Assembly (NCBI GenBank): GCA_004357435.1
Contig: SMVS01000120.1
Span: 1 to 12,200, forward strand
Length of the DNA stretch: 12,200 bases
From: Nitrospina sp.
GTDB lineage: Bacteria > Nitrospinota > Nitrospinia > Nitrospinales > Nitrospinaceae
Direction: 5' to 3'
Both the position numbers and the translations under genes were made by a program. Within the stretch, counting starts at the first letter, position 1, and every line of letters begins with the position of its first letter. A model generated the notes under the pieces. The model did no database searches. It had not been told where the DNA came from and saw nothing but the letters and a program-made list of their open reading frames with translations. Shown here piece after piece: positions 6,293 through 12,200 of this stretch.

Positions 6293-7150
6293 TCACTTCT
6301 CCTTGCGGGTGTGCTCGTTTTTCGCGTTTTGCCCCAGCCATATTGAGCGCTTGGTGGCTTCTTCCACGGCATTCATGAGCGTGGTCCGCAAGCCACCCGC
6401 TTCCAGAGTGTGCAGGCCGGATATGGTGGTGCCGCCGGGAGAGGTGACCATGTCTTTCAGCTCGCCTGGATGTTTTCCGGAGTCCAAGGCCAGCCGGGCT
6501 GAGCCGAGAACGGTTTGAATCGTTAAAATGTTCGAGACCTCGCGCGACAACCCCATCTTGACCCCGGCATCCGACAGCGCTTCAATGATCATGAAAATGT
6601 AGGCGGGGCCACTGCCGCTCAAGCCGGTCACCGCATCGAGGTGGGATTCCTCAACGTCAACGGTTTTACCAATCGCCTCAAAAATACGGTGGGCCACTTT
6701 CAGATCGGCTTTGGAGACATGCGCGCTGACCGCCAGAGCCGTCACCCCTTCCTGCACCAAAGCCGGCGTGTTGGGCATGGTGCGGACCACGCCGACCTTT
6801 TTTCGACCCTCCAGATTCAAGTGATCCTCGATCACCTGGATGTGAATTCCGGCGGCTATGGAAATCACCAGTTTCCCCTCATCCACCAGATCCCCGATGC
6901 CCGACAACACATCCTCCATGACCTGGGGCTTGACCGCCAACACCAGGATGTCGCTGGCTTTGGCCAGCTCGCGGTTGTCCGCAGTGACCCTGATTTTATA
7001 CTCGCGATGCAGGTACTCCAGCCGCTCGGCGACGACATCGGAGACCATCAGGTTTTTGGCTTTAATGAAGGCGGCCGACAGGAGGCCTTTGATCATGGCT
7101 TCCGCCATGTTGCCACCGCCCACAAAACCAATTTTTTTATTTTTCAGCAC
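6293..7150 (-). CDS. proC: Pyrroline-5-carboxylate reductase ProC
   Basis: 285 residues. ProC reduces pyrroline-5-carboxylate to L-proline with NAD(P)H in the cytoplasm. The Rossmann loop is GFVGGGNMA (residues 8-16). VRTMPNTPALV (122-132), LSGSGPAYIF (177-186) and KDMVTSPGGTT (232-242) are the family signatures, the last being the C-terminal dimer/active-site region. The start is GTG at 7150. An in-frame TAG lies two codons before it and AAGGA is nine bases upstream, so no ATG alternative exists. It lies 36 bases after yggS, the common yggS-proC pairing seen in many bacteria. Confidence 0.96.
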   Translation of the reverse strand: MLKNKKIGFVGGGNMAEAMIKGLLSAAFIKAKNLMVSDVVAERLEYLHREYKIRVTADNRELAKASDILVLAVKPQVMEDVLSGIGDLVDEGKLVISIAAGIHIQVIEDHLNLEGRKKVGVVRTMPNTPALVQEGVTALAVSAHVSKADLKVAHRIFEAIGKTVDVEESHLDAVTGLSGSGPAYIFMIIEALSDAGVKMGLSREVSNILTIQTVLGSARLALDSGKHPGELKDMVTSPGGTTISGLHTLEAGGLRTTLMNAVEEATKRSIWLGQNAKNEHTRKEK

Positions 7151-7186
7151 CGTCTATTTTCCTTACGATGAATGTTATTCGTGATC

Positions 7187-7888
7187 TTAATCCGTTGAGT
7201 CCTGAGGCCCAAAGAGGGCCGTTCCCACCCGGACCCAGGTCGCGCCCTCTGCGATCGCCACTTCAAAGTCGTTGGACATTCCCATCGACAGCTCGCTCAA
7301 GCCAATATGATCTATCGCCACTTGCACCATGCGATCCCGCAATTCCCTCAAGACAGAAAAGTACCTCCGCGAATTTTGAGGAACCGGGTCGTAGGGCGGG
7401 ATGGTCATCAAGCCCTGCACGGAAACTCCGGACCATTGGGAAACCTGCGCCAGCAATGCCTCTAAACATTTCGGGGCGACTCCAAACTTGGATTTTTCCC
7501 CTGAGACGTTCACCTGAATCAGGATATTGGTCACCACCCCTCTGGCGACGCTCAACCGGTGCAGGGTTTCCGCCAGGGGCAGGCTATCCACGGAATGAAC
7601 CCGATCAAACCGGCCGACAATATGCTTGGCCTTGTTTTTCTGCGCGTGTCCGATGAAATGCCAATGCAAGTTCCGGGCGTCCAGTGATTCTATTTTTGGC
7701 AGAGCTTCCTGAATCTTGTTTTCACCAAACAGATTCTGCCCGGCCTGCGCCGCCTGCTCAATTTTTTCTATCGGCACCTGTTTGGACACCGCCACCAGGC
7801 GCACTGCCTTCGGGTCGCGACCGGCATTGCGCGCCGCATTCGCCATACGGCTTTCGATGGAAGCAAGGTTTTCAGCAATCACGGTCAT
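7187..7888 (-). CDS. yggS: YggS/PLPHP family PLP-binding protein (PLP homeostasis)
   Basis: 233 residues, typical. This family binds pyridoxal 5'-phosphate in a TIM barrel without known catalysis and keeps free PLP and amino-acid/keto-acid pools in balance. The PLP lysine is K36 in LVAVSKQVP. FGENKIQEA (54-62), WHFIGHAQKNK (76-86; most members have Leu where A82 sits), VNVSGEKSKFG (126-136) and LSMGMSNDFEVAIAEG (200-215, phosphate binding) are the hallmarks. The ATG at 7888 has a weak ribosome-binding site. It lies 47 bases after the PII gene and 36 before proC, so the three are probably one transcript. The cyanobacterial homologue PipY is tied to PII signalling through PipX, which gives meaning to this neighbour. 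Confidence 0.95.
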   Translation of the reverse strand: MTVIAENLASIESRMANAARNAGRDPKAVRLVAVSKQVPIEKIEQAAQAGQNLFGENKIQEALPKIESLDARNLHWHFIGHAQKNKAKHIVGRFDRVHSVDSLPLAETLHRLSVARGVVTNILIQVNVSGEKSKFGVAPKCLEALLAQVSQWSGVSVQGLMTIPPYDPVPQNSRRYFSVLRELRDRMVQVAIDHIGLSELSMGMSNDFEVAIAEGATWVRVGTALFGPQDSTD

Positions 7889-7935
7889 GGGTCGAGCCCA
7901 AGGCAGGTATTCAGCAAGAGAGTCCGAGCCTCTCG

Positions 7936-8283
7936 TCAGTAAAGCGCTTGTTTTCCCTTCTCCCCGGTCCGCACACGAATGGCCTGTTCTACGGGAAGGA
8001 CAAAAATTTTGCCATCGCTCAAATTACCGGTTCGCAAAGTAGACACCAGAGCTTCGACCACCTCGTCCACGCCGTCACTTTCAAGAACAATGGTGATTTC
8101 CAGGCTGGGATGAAACTGCGGAAGCTTGCTGGTTTTAGATTCCGGATGGGCTCGCATCTGGCTCATGGGTTTGCCAATCCCCTTCACCTCAGCAACGGAT
8201 AGTCCGGGAACTCCCAAAGCGAAAAGTTTTTCCCTCACTTCCTCAAGTTTTTCATATTGGATGTAACACTTGACCATTTTCAT
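7936..8283 (-). CDS. PII-family signalling protein (GlnB-like) with atypical T-loop
   Basis: 115 residues, close to GlnB (112). PII trimers bind ATP/ADP and 2-oxoglutarate and control nitrogen enzymes and transporters. The start YIQYEKLEEVREKL, the EVKGIG entry to the T-loop (32-37), the B-loop TGNLSDGKIFV (85-95, compare TGKIGDGKIFV) and the C-loop RVRTGE (103-108) show that nucleotide binding is kept. The T-loop (38-60) is unlike GlnB/GlnK: the uridylylated Tyr51 position is Thr51, and the segment MSQMRAHPESKTSKLP is rich in basic residues. So it is probably not controlled by GlnD and may serve a special partner. ATG at 8283; a second ATG two codons on is possible. First gene before yggS and proC. 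Confidence 0.88.
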   Translation of the reverse strand: MKMVKCYIQYEKLEEVREKLFALGVPGLSVAEVKGIGKPMSQMRAHPESKTSKLPQFHPSLEITIVLESDGVDEVVEALVSTLRTGNLSDGKIFVLPVEQAIRVRTGEKGKQALY

Positions 8284-8305
8284 AAGAGTGACACCAATTT
8301 AGACG

Positions 8306-8343
8306 AAAAAAAAAGGCTTTGCAACCATTCAGATTGCAAAGCC
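8306..8343 (-). terminator. Intrinsic terminator between receiver gene and PII gene
   Basis: On the minus strand, GGCTTTGCAA (8343-8334) pairs perfectly with TTGCAAAGCC (8324-8315) around a nine-base loop, followed by nine T (8314-8306). It lies 22 bases after the receiver stop. The T-run ends only 22 bases before the PII ATG, leaving no room for a promoter between them. Confidence 0.9.
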
Positions 8344-8365
8344 CGGGTCTTCGTTTATCAGGATT

Positions 8366-8764
8366 TCATTTCATTTCAAAATCTTTCCCGGCGGCAACGA
8401 TCTCATCGACGATGGCCAGCAGTTTTTCTTTTTCAACGGGTTTCACCAGATAGTGCTTGACCCCCTTTTTCAGTAGGCTCGCGGCCAAGTCCGAATCGGG
8501 ATAACCGGTGACCACCACCACCGGGACCCCAGGCGCTTCCCGTTTGAGGAAATCGATGCATTCCACGCCATTGACCTTGGGCATGCGTATGTCACACAGG
8601 ATCAAGCCGACATTCACCATGTTATCGCCAGTCCGCAACAGATCAATGGCCTCTTGCCCATTGGTCGCCTCTAGAATATTAAATCCCTTCTGCTCCAACT
8701 GCAACCGGACCACATCGCGAACATCCTGCTCATCATCAACAACCATAATCTTTCCCTTGGCCAT
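8366..8764 (-). CDS. Single-domain response regulator (CheY-like receiver)
   Basis: 132 residues from the ATG at 8764, which is preceded by TTGGAG seven bases upstream. A longer frame from 8803 has no such site. The receiver residues are all present: acidic pair D10-D11 (VVDDE), phospho-acceptor D58 (LILCDIRMP), T86 (VVVTGYP) and K108 (YLVKPV). There is no output domain; the protein ends soon after helix 5 (IVDEIVAAGKDFEMK). It therefore acts by protein contact or as a phosphorelay step. It is divergent from a large histidine kinase starting at 9097, the likely partner. A terminator follows it directly. Confidence 0.93.
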   Translation of the reverse strand: MAKGKIMVVDDEQDVRDVVRLQLEQKGFNILEATNGQEAIDLLRTGDNMVNVGLILCDIRMPKVNGVECIDFLKREAPGVPVVVVTGYPDSDLAASLLKKGVKHYLVKPVEKEKLLAIVDEIVAAGKDFEMK

Positions 8765-8908
8765 AGCAAGTCTCCAAAAAAGGTTTAAGCTTTTAGCTGG
8801 CACCAGGCTCTACCCCGTATCCAACCAATCGATCTGCCTCCCCCCAAGCCCCAAGACAGAGAATTGGGTAGACCCCGCTCTAATTTGACTTCTTATAAAC
8901 AAATAATC

Positions 8909-8930
8909 CACTTTTTTCAACAAAAAAGTG
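8909..8930. repeat. A/T-rich inverted repeat upstream of kinase promoter
   Basis: CACTTTTTT (8909-8917) and AAAAAAGTG (8922-8930) form a perfect nine-base dyad around CAAC. The right arm merges with the possible -35 of the kinase promoter. It could be an operator or a weak terminator; the A-tracts may also bend the DNA. Confidence 0.4.
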
Positions 8931-8956
8931 AAAAAAATAGAGCCAGGTTATATACT
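8928..8956 (+). promoter_or_regulatory. Putative promoter of the histidine kinase gene
   Basis: GTGAAA (8928-8933, four of six matches to TTGACA) and TATACT (8951-8956, five of six to TATAAT) are separated by 17 bases. The start of transcription would be near 8963, giving a leader of about 134 bases. Confidence 0.45.
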
Positions 8957-9096
8957 TTAATGGGGTAGCTCGGTCAGGATTTTATTAATTTCCGACGACC
9001 CTCGCCGAAGGAGGGAGCCAGGTTGAAAGGCGGCAAATGGCCTCCCGCCCGAATGGATCCACAGGATAATGTCTAATATTTCTACCGGGAGTTTGG

Positions 9097-11511
9097 ATGG
9101 TGAAGGATGAAGTGTCCACGCCCGCAACAGGGAAGCCCCTGCGATCAGGACTGAAAAGAAAGCTCATTCTGATCATAATTGGAGTCGGAACCATCCCTTT
9201 GGTCCTGGCCATGGCCATTTCTTATGTGCAGGGCAACAAATCCCTGACGCAAGTGATCGGTTCCAGTTTTCAGGCCCTGGCCTATGAAACATCCACAAAA
9301 ATCGATTTGCTGATAGCAGGGGAACTTCGGAATCTCCATCGTTTGGCCCGGCACCCGACTCTGATTTTATCGGTCAAGGGGCAAAACCGATCGTTACAGG
9401 ATTTATCCCAGAAAGAGATCACGGAATATATCAATGAGCAAACCGTGTTGTGGGAAGATTCGTCCCAGAAAATGCGCTCCCTGATCAACAATGGCGGCAG
9501 TCAAGCTCTCCAAAACTTTCTGGATGAAGACTCATTCGCCGATTCCACCGAAGCTCTGTACCTCACCGACGCGCAAGGCATTCTGGTGTCCAGCGCCAAG
9601 CATCATCCTGATATTTTGAACCGGGATTCGTCGGCGTGGGAAAAACTGTTGTCGGGAGAGAACAAAACCTATATCGCCGGCCCAAAATTCGATGAAAAAA
9701 CCGAACTCTACTTGATGGAAATTGCCGTTCCAATATGGGGTTTTGATAAAAAACCGATCGGTGTTTTGCACCGCCTGTACTCGCCCAAATCGTTTTTCTC
9801 GGAATCCATTGAAAGGATTCTGTTTGGCGAGACCGGGCATGTGATGCTGATCAACTCCGAAGGCGTGGTGCTGGATTGCCCCATCCTGCCGACCGGACAT
9901 CAACTGCCTGACCCGCAACTGGTGCGTGATGTGACCGGCCCCGAACCCAGCTGGGCCGAAACCCATGGAGACGGGCATGGCAGTGAGGATGTGTCGATCA
10001 TCGGCTACTCGCCCGTGGAGCAAGTAAGTGAGATCACCCTGGCGTCCAGCGGCATACTTTTTTACACCTTCGCCTGGCAGGCTTCGGAAGAATTGTTCGC
10101 GCCCACTCAGAACCTGTTCCGCTGGGTGGCCGCCGCGGGCTTCGTGTCGATTCTTCTGATCGCCATCATGGGCTCCCTGGCCTCCGACAAGATCGTCCGC
10201 CCCATTCGCCAATTGCAGAGAGCCGCCGAATCGATCGGACGCGGCGAAGACGTGCAACCGCTGGTCATCAAAACCGATGATGAAATTGAGGCTTTGGCCG
10301 AAGAAATAAACACCATGAACTCGCTGATCCAAGCCACCTTAGGCGGGTTGGAACAGGAAGTGGAAGCCAAAACCCGGGAAGTCGTTTACCTCAAGAAATA
10401 CACGGAAAGTATTCTGATGAGCGTTCCAGAAGTTATTTTAATTTTCGATCCGGACCAGAAGATCGAATACGCCAATTCTGCTTTTGAAAAACTCACCGGG
10501 ACCGAACCGGATATCTATAAAGGGCAATCCCTGCAAAAAAGCGAGTGGAAATACAAAAAAGAATGGCAAATTCTGGGAAAGGATTTGTTGAGTTTCGTCT
10601 CGGGCGTCGATCCCAAGAACCCACCTACTGAGCCCAAGGCCCAGGTGAAACAGTTTGTGGCCAAAGACCCGCTGGCGCCCACAACCACCTCGCCCATGGA
10701 CGCCCAGGCCAGCATCACTATGGGGCCGAATGTATTTGCTTACCAGTTTTTCAATGTGGTCATTGAGACGGAGGAGGATCGGCGCATCGGACTCATCATG
10801 AAAGACATCACCGAAGAAAAGAAACTACTCGACAAGTTGACTCAGGCAGACAAATTAGCTGGCTTGGGCACCTTGACCGCCGGGATCGCTCACGAAATGA
10901 ACAATCCTCTGTATGCGATCCAGGGTTTCACCGAAGCCATTCTGGTGGAAAAGGATCCAACAAAAATCAAAGAATTCGCGGAACGGGTGCTCAGCCGGTC
11001 AAAACACATGGCCTCAATCATCCTAAACATGTCGGGTTACGCGCGCACCAATAAAGATGACGGATTTAAAGAAGTGGACGTGAATGCATGCATTGATGCG
11101 GCCACCGAGATGGCGGTACTGGACTCCTATTCCGATGACGTGGTCATGGAGAAAAATTACTCCAAGGTGCCGCCCATAAAAGCCAAACCGGAGGAGATCC
11201 AGCAGGTCTTCATGAACATCATCAGAAATGCCGTGCAAGCCATGGATGGCAAAGGCAAGATCACCATCAACTCCCAACAGGTCGACAAAGAGATCATCGT
11301 TAAAATATCAGATTCGGGTCCGGGCATTCCCCAGGAATATCTCACCAAAGTGTTTGATCCCTTCTTCACCACCAAAGAACAGGGTTCGGGCACCGGCCTG
11401 GGATTGAACATTGTTCACCGGGTGATTGAAAGTTATGGCGGCCGCGTTCAAATCGAATCCGCTCCGGGAAAAGGCGCCACCTTCATCATTGCCCTTCCCG
11501 TCGCCGAATAA
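9097..11511 (+). CDS. Membrane sensor histidine kinase, Cache-HAMP-PAS-HisKA-HATPase
   Basis: 804 residues. A basic N-terminus leads into membrane helix 1 (about 23-44). A periplasmic region of about 300 residues follows, with the look of a double Cache domain (ALYLTDAQGILVSS, GHVMLINSEGVVLDCP), and then helix 2 (342-362). A HAMP linker (about 362-415, KIVRPIRQLQRAAESIG), a short coiled coil and a PAS domain (about 434-575, starting ESILMSVPEVILIFD) come next. The phospho-acceptor is H599 in AGIAHEMNNPLYAI. The ATPase domain shows the N box (NIIRNAVQAM, N711), G1 (DSGPGIP, from D739), F box (FDPFFTTK, 753-760) and G2 (GSGTGLGL, 763-770). Full catalytic set, no receiver. The ATG follows GGGAG. 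Probable partner is the divergent receiver protein. The ligand is unknown; Cache domains often bind small organic acids or amino acids. Confidence 0.95.
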   Translation: MVKDEVSTPATGKPLRSGLKRKLILIIIGVGTIPLVLAMAISYVQGNKSLTQVIGSSFQALAYETSTKIDLLIAGELRNLHRLARHPTLILSVKGQNRSLQDLSQKEITEYINEQTVLWEDSSQKMRSLINNGGSQALQNFLDEDSFADSTEALYLTDAQGILVSSAKHHPDILNRDSSAWEKLLSGENKTYIAGPKFDEKTELYLMEIAVPIWGFDKKPIGVLHRLYSPKSFFSESIERILFGETGHVMLINSEGVVLDCPILPTGHQLPDPQLVRDVTGPEPSWAETHGDGHGSEDVSIIGYSPVEQVSEITLASSGILFYTFAWQASEELFAPTQNLFRWVAAAGFVSILLIAIMGSLASDKIVRPIRQLQRAAESIGRGEDVQPLVIKTDDEIEALAEEINTMNSLIQATLGGLEQEVEAKTREVVYLKKYTESILMSVPEVILIFDPDQKIEYANSAFEKLTGTEPDIYKGQSLQKSEWKYKKEWQILGKDLLSFVSGVDPKNPPTEPKAQVKQFVAKDPLAPTTTSPMDAQASITMGPNVFAYQFFNVVIETEEDRRIGLIMKDITEEKKLLDKLTQADKLAGLGTLTAGIAHEMNNPLYAIQGFTEAILVEKDPTKIKEFAERVLSRSKHMASIILNMSGYARTNKDDGFKEVDVNACIDAATEMAVLDSYSDDVVMEKNYSKVPPIKAKPEEIQQVFMNIIRNAVQAMDGKGKITINSQQVDKEIIVKISDSGPGIPQEYLTKVFDPFFTTKEQGSGTGLGLNIVHRVIESYGGRVQIESAPGKGATFIIALPVAE

Positions 11512-11543
11512 AGGAATCCCGCGGCTGGTTCATTCCAGTGAGC

Positions 11544-12200
11544 CTAACTTTCGGGAGGGCTGGGTGCCAGGAGTTTTGCCCAATGGGCTTTTTCCCAATG
11601 CATGGCCTCACGGTAATGGCGGAATTCGCGTTCTTTGCGTTTGAAATCGCGGTGGTGGGTCTGCCACTGCCCGTTCCTCTTGACCGGCGGCAGGTAATCG
11701 TGGCACATCTCGTGGTAAATCGTCAGCTCCAGTACAGTGAGGGGCACAAAATCCTGTTTTAAACGCGGGTGGATGCGGATCAGCTTCTTGCGTGAGTCAT
11801 AGGATCCAAAACGCAGGGACCGGCGATTTGCTGTTTTGACATTTTTCCCCCACTCAATCCTCACAGCCATTCCGCCATCGAAGTATTCCCGATTCAACCG
11901 GGCATACAAAGCCCTCAGGTCTTTTTCTGCCGCCGGCGTGCCGGCCAGGTCCTGCCGGACCTCATCACATGGATGGGCCGAATTTTTCTTGAGATGGGCC
12001 TGCACCAGAGACCGAAAATTTTCCGGAAGATTATTCTTTTGCAGAACTGATTTCAGAACCCGGCCTTCCAGCGAAGTCATCACCTCATTTTTTTCTTTTT
12101 CAAACAAGTCAAAGTAATTATCGTTGAACAACTCCAGCTTGACTTGGGTGGAATCCACATTCACCTGCCCCAAAAAATCAAAACTGTTTTTGCGGCAACA
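11544..12200 (-). CDS. SprT-like zinc metallopeptidase-type protein, 5' end at or beyond window edge
   Basis: The frame is open from the TAG at 11546-11544 to the window edge. An in-frame TTG at 12173 gives 209 residues but has no ribosome-binding site, and protein-like sequence continues upstream of it, so the true start may lie outside. The SprT-like domain is the C-terminal half. It contains LYARLNREYFDG, a basic strand region (SLRFGSYDSRKKLIRIHP), the zinc-binding HEMCH (154-158 counted from the TTG) and a third ligand, probably H173, in HHRDFKRKE. This matches the HExxH...HxxxF order of SprT/Spartan-type domains. The N-terminal 100 or so residues are charged and unrecognised, longer than in E. 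coli SprT. Function is uncertain; some relatives act on DNA-protein crosslinks. It converges on the kinase gene with a 32-base gap. Confidence 0.82.
   Translation of the reverse strand, partial: CCRKNSFDFLGQVNVDSTQVKLELFNDNYFDLFEKEKNEVMTSLEGRVLKSVLQKNNLPENFRSLVQAHLKKNSAHPCDEVRQDLAGTPAAEKDLRALYARLNREYFDGGMAVRIEWGKNVKTANRRSLRFGSYDSRKKLIRIHPRLKQDFVPLTVLELTIYHEMCHDYLPPVKRNGQWQTHHRDFKRKEREFRHYREAMHWEKAHWAKLLAPSPPES

Larger units (their letters stand above)
8765..9096. other. Divergent control region between receiver and kinase genes
   Basis: About 330 bases without a gene. It holds a spaced dyad (TCTACCC 8809-8815 and GGGTAGA 8866-8872) around a C-rich stretch (8837-8853), an A/T hairpin at 8909-8930, a likely plus-strand promoter at 8928-8956, and a small CCCTC/GAGGG hairpin (8999-9015) in the kinase leader. 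I cannot name a bound regulator. Confidence 0.5.

Noticed and set aside
9532..10332. 266-codon minus-strand open frame inside the kinase gene
   Set aside because: Antisense shadow of a clear histidine kinase; the translation is low in recognisable motifs and there is no ribosome-binding site evidence.
1..12200. Mobile element, CRISPR array or defence island
   Set aside because: No transposase, integrase, terminal repeats, repeat-spacer pattern or recognisable defence gene was seen; the gene content is housekeeping and signalling.

Overview
The window reads as ordinary chromosomal DNA of a Gram-negative-type bacterium with roughly balanced base composition. It carries about twelve protein genes and, in the gaps, signals for at least two candidate small RNAs. 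Gene content (MoaA, LarE, a PII protein beside YggS and ProC, a Cache-HAMP-PAS histidine kinase, an SprT-like metalloprotein) would suit a Nitrospinota- or deltaproteobacteria-like organism. That placement is inference from gene style only, since no rRNA or marker gene is present. I see no CRISPR array, transposase, integrase, tRNA or rRNA.

Layout. 1-485 (-) is the N-terminal part of a NifU_N/IscU-like protein that lacks the usual cluster cysteines. 634-801 (-) is a short protein-like open frame with no start, probably a gene remnant. 795-3217 (-) is a compact three-gene unit: a LicC/PntC-type cytidylyltransferase, a SAM methyltransferase and a CDP-alcohol phosphatidyltransferase. Together they look like a route that activates a small alcohol phosphate or phosphonate with CTP, methylates something and attaches the head group to a lipid or glycan. 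3594-4607 (+) is moaA. 4844-4922 (+) is a candidate sRNA: two hairpins flank an unpaired ACUCCUCC, the second being a strong intrinsic terminator. 4984-5826 (+) is larE, followed with overlap by a small two-helix membrane protein (5813-6046).

A convergent gap (6047-6292) holds a second candidate RNA on the minus strand. It has a TTGACA box, several stable stems with minus-strand G-U pairs, and a terminator. Then, all on the minus strand, come a CheY-like receiver (8366-8764), a terminator, a PII-family protein with an unusual T-loop (7936-8283), yggS (7187-7888) and proC (6293-7150). Diverging from the receiver is an 804-residue sensor histidine kinase (9097-11511). An SprT-like zinc metalloprotein gene (11544 to the window edge, -) ends convergently with it.

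The kinase and receiver probably form one signalling pair. The PII-YggS-ProC group links nitrogen/carbon sensing, PLP homeostasis and proline synthesis. moaA and larE are each isolated members of cofactor pathways (molybdopterin; nickel-pincer nucleotide) whose partner genes are not visible here.
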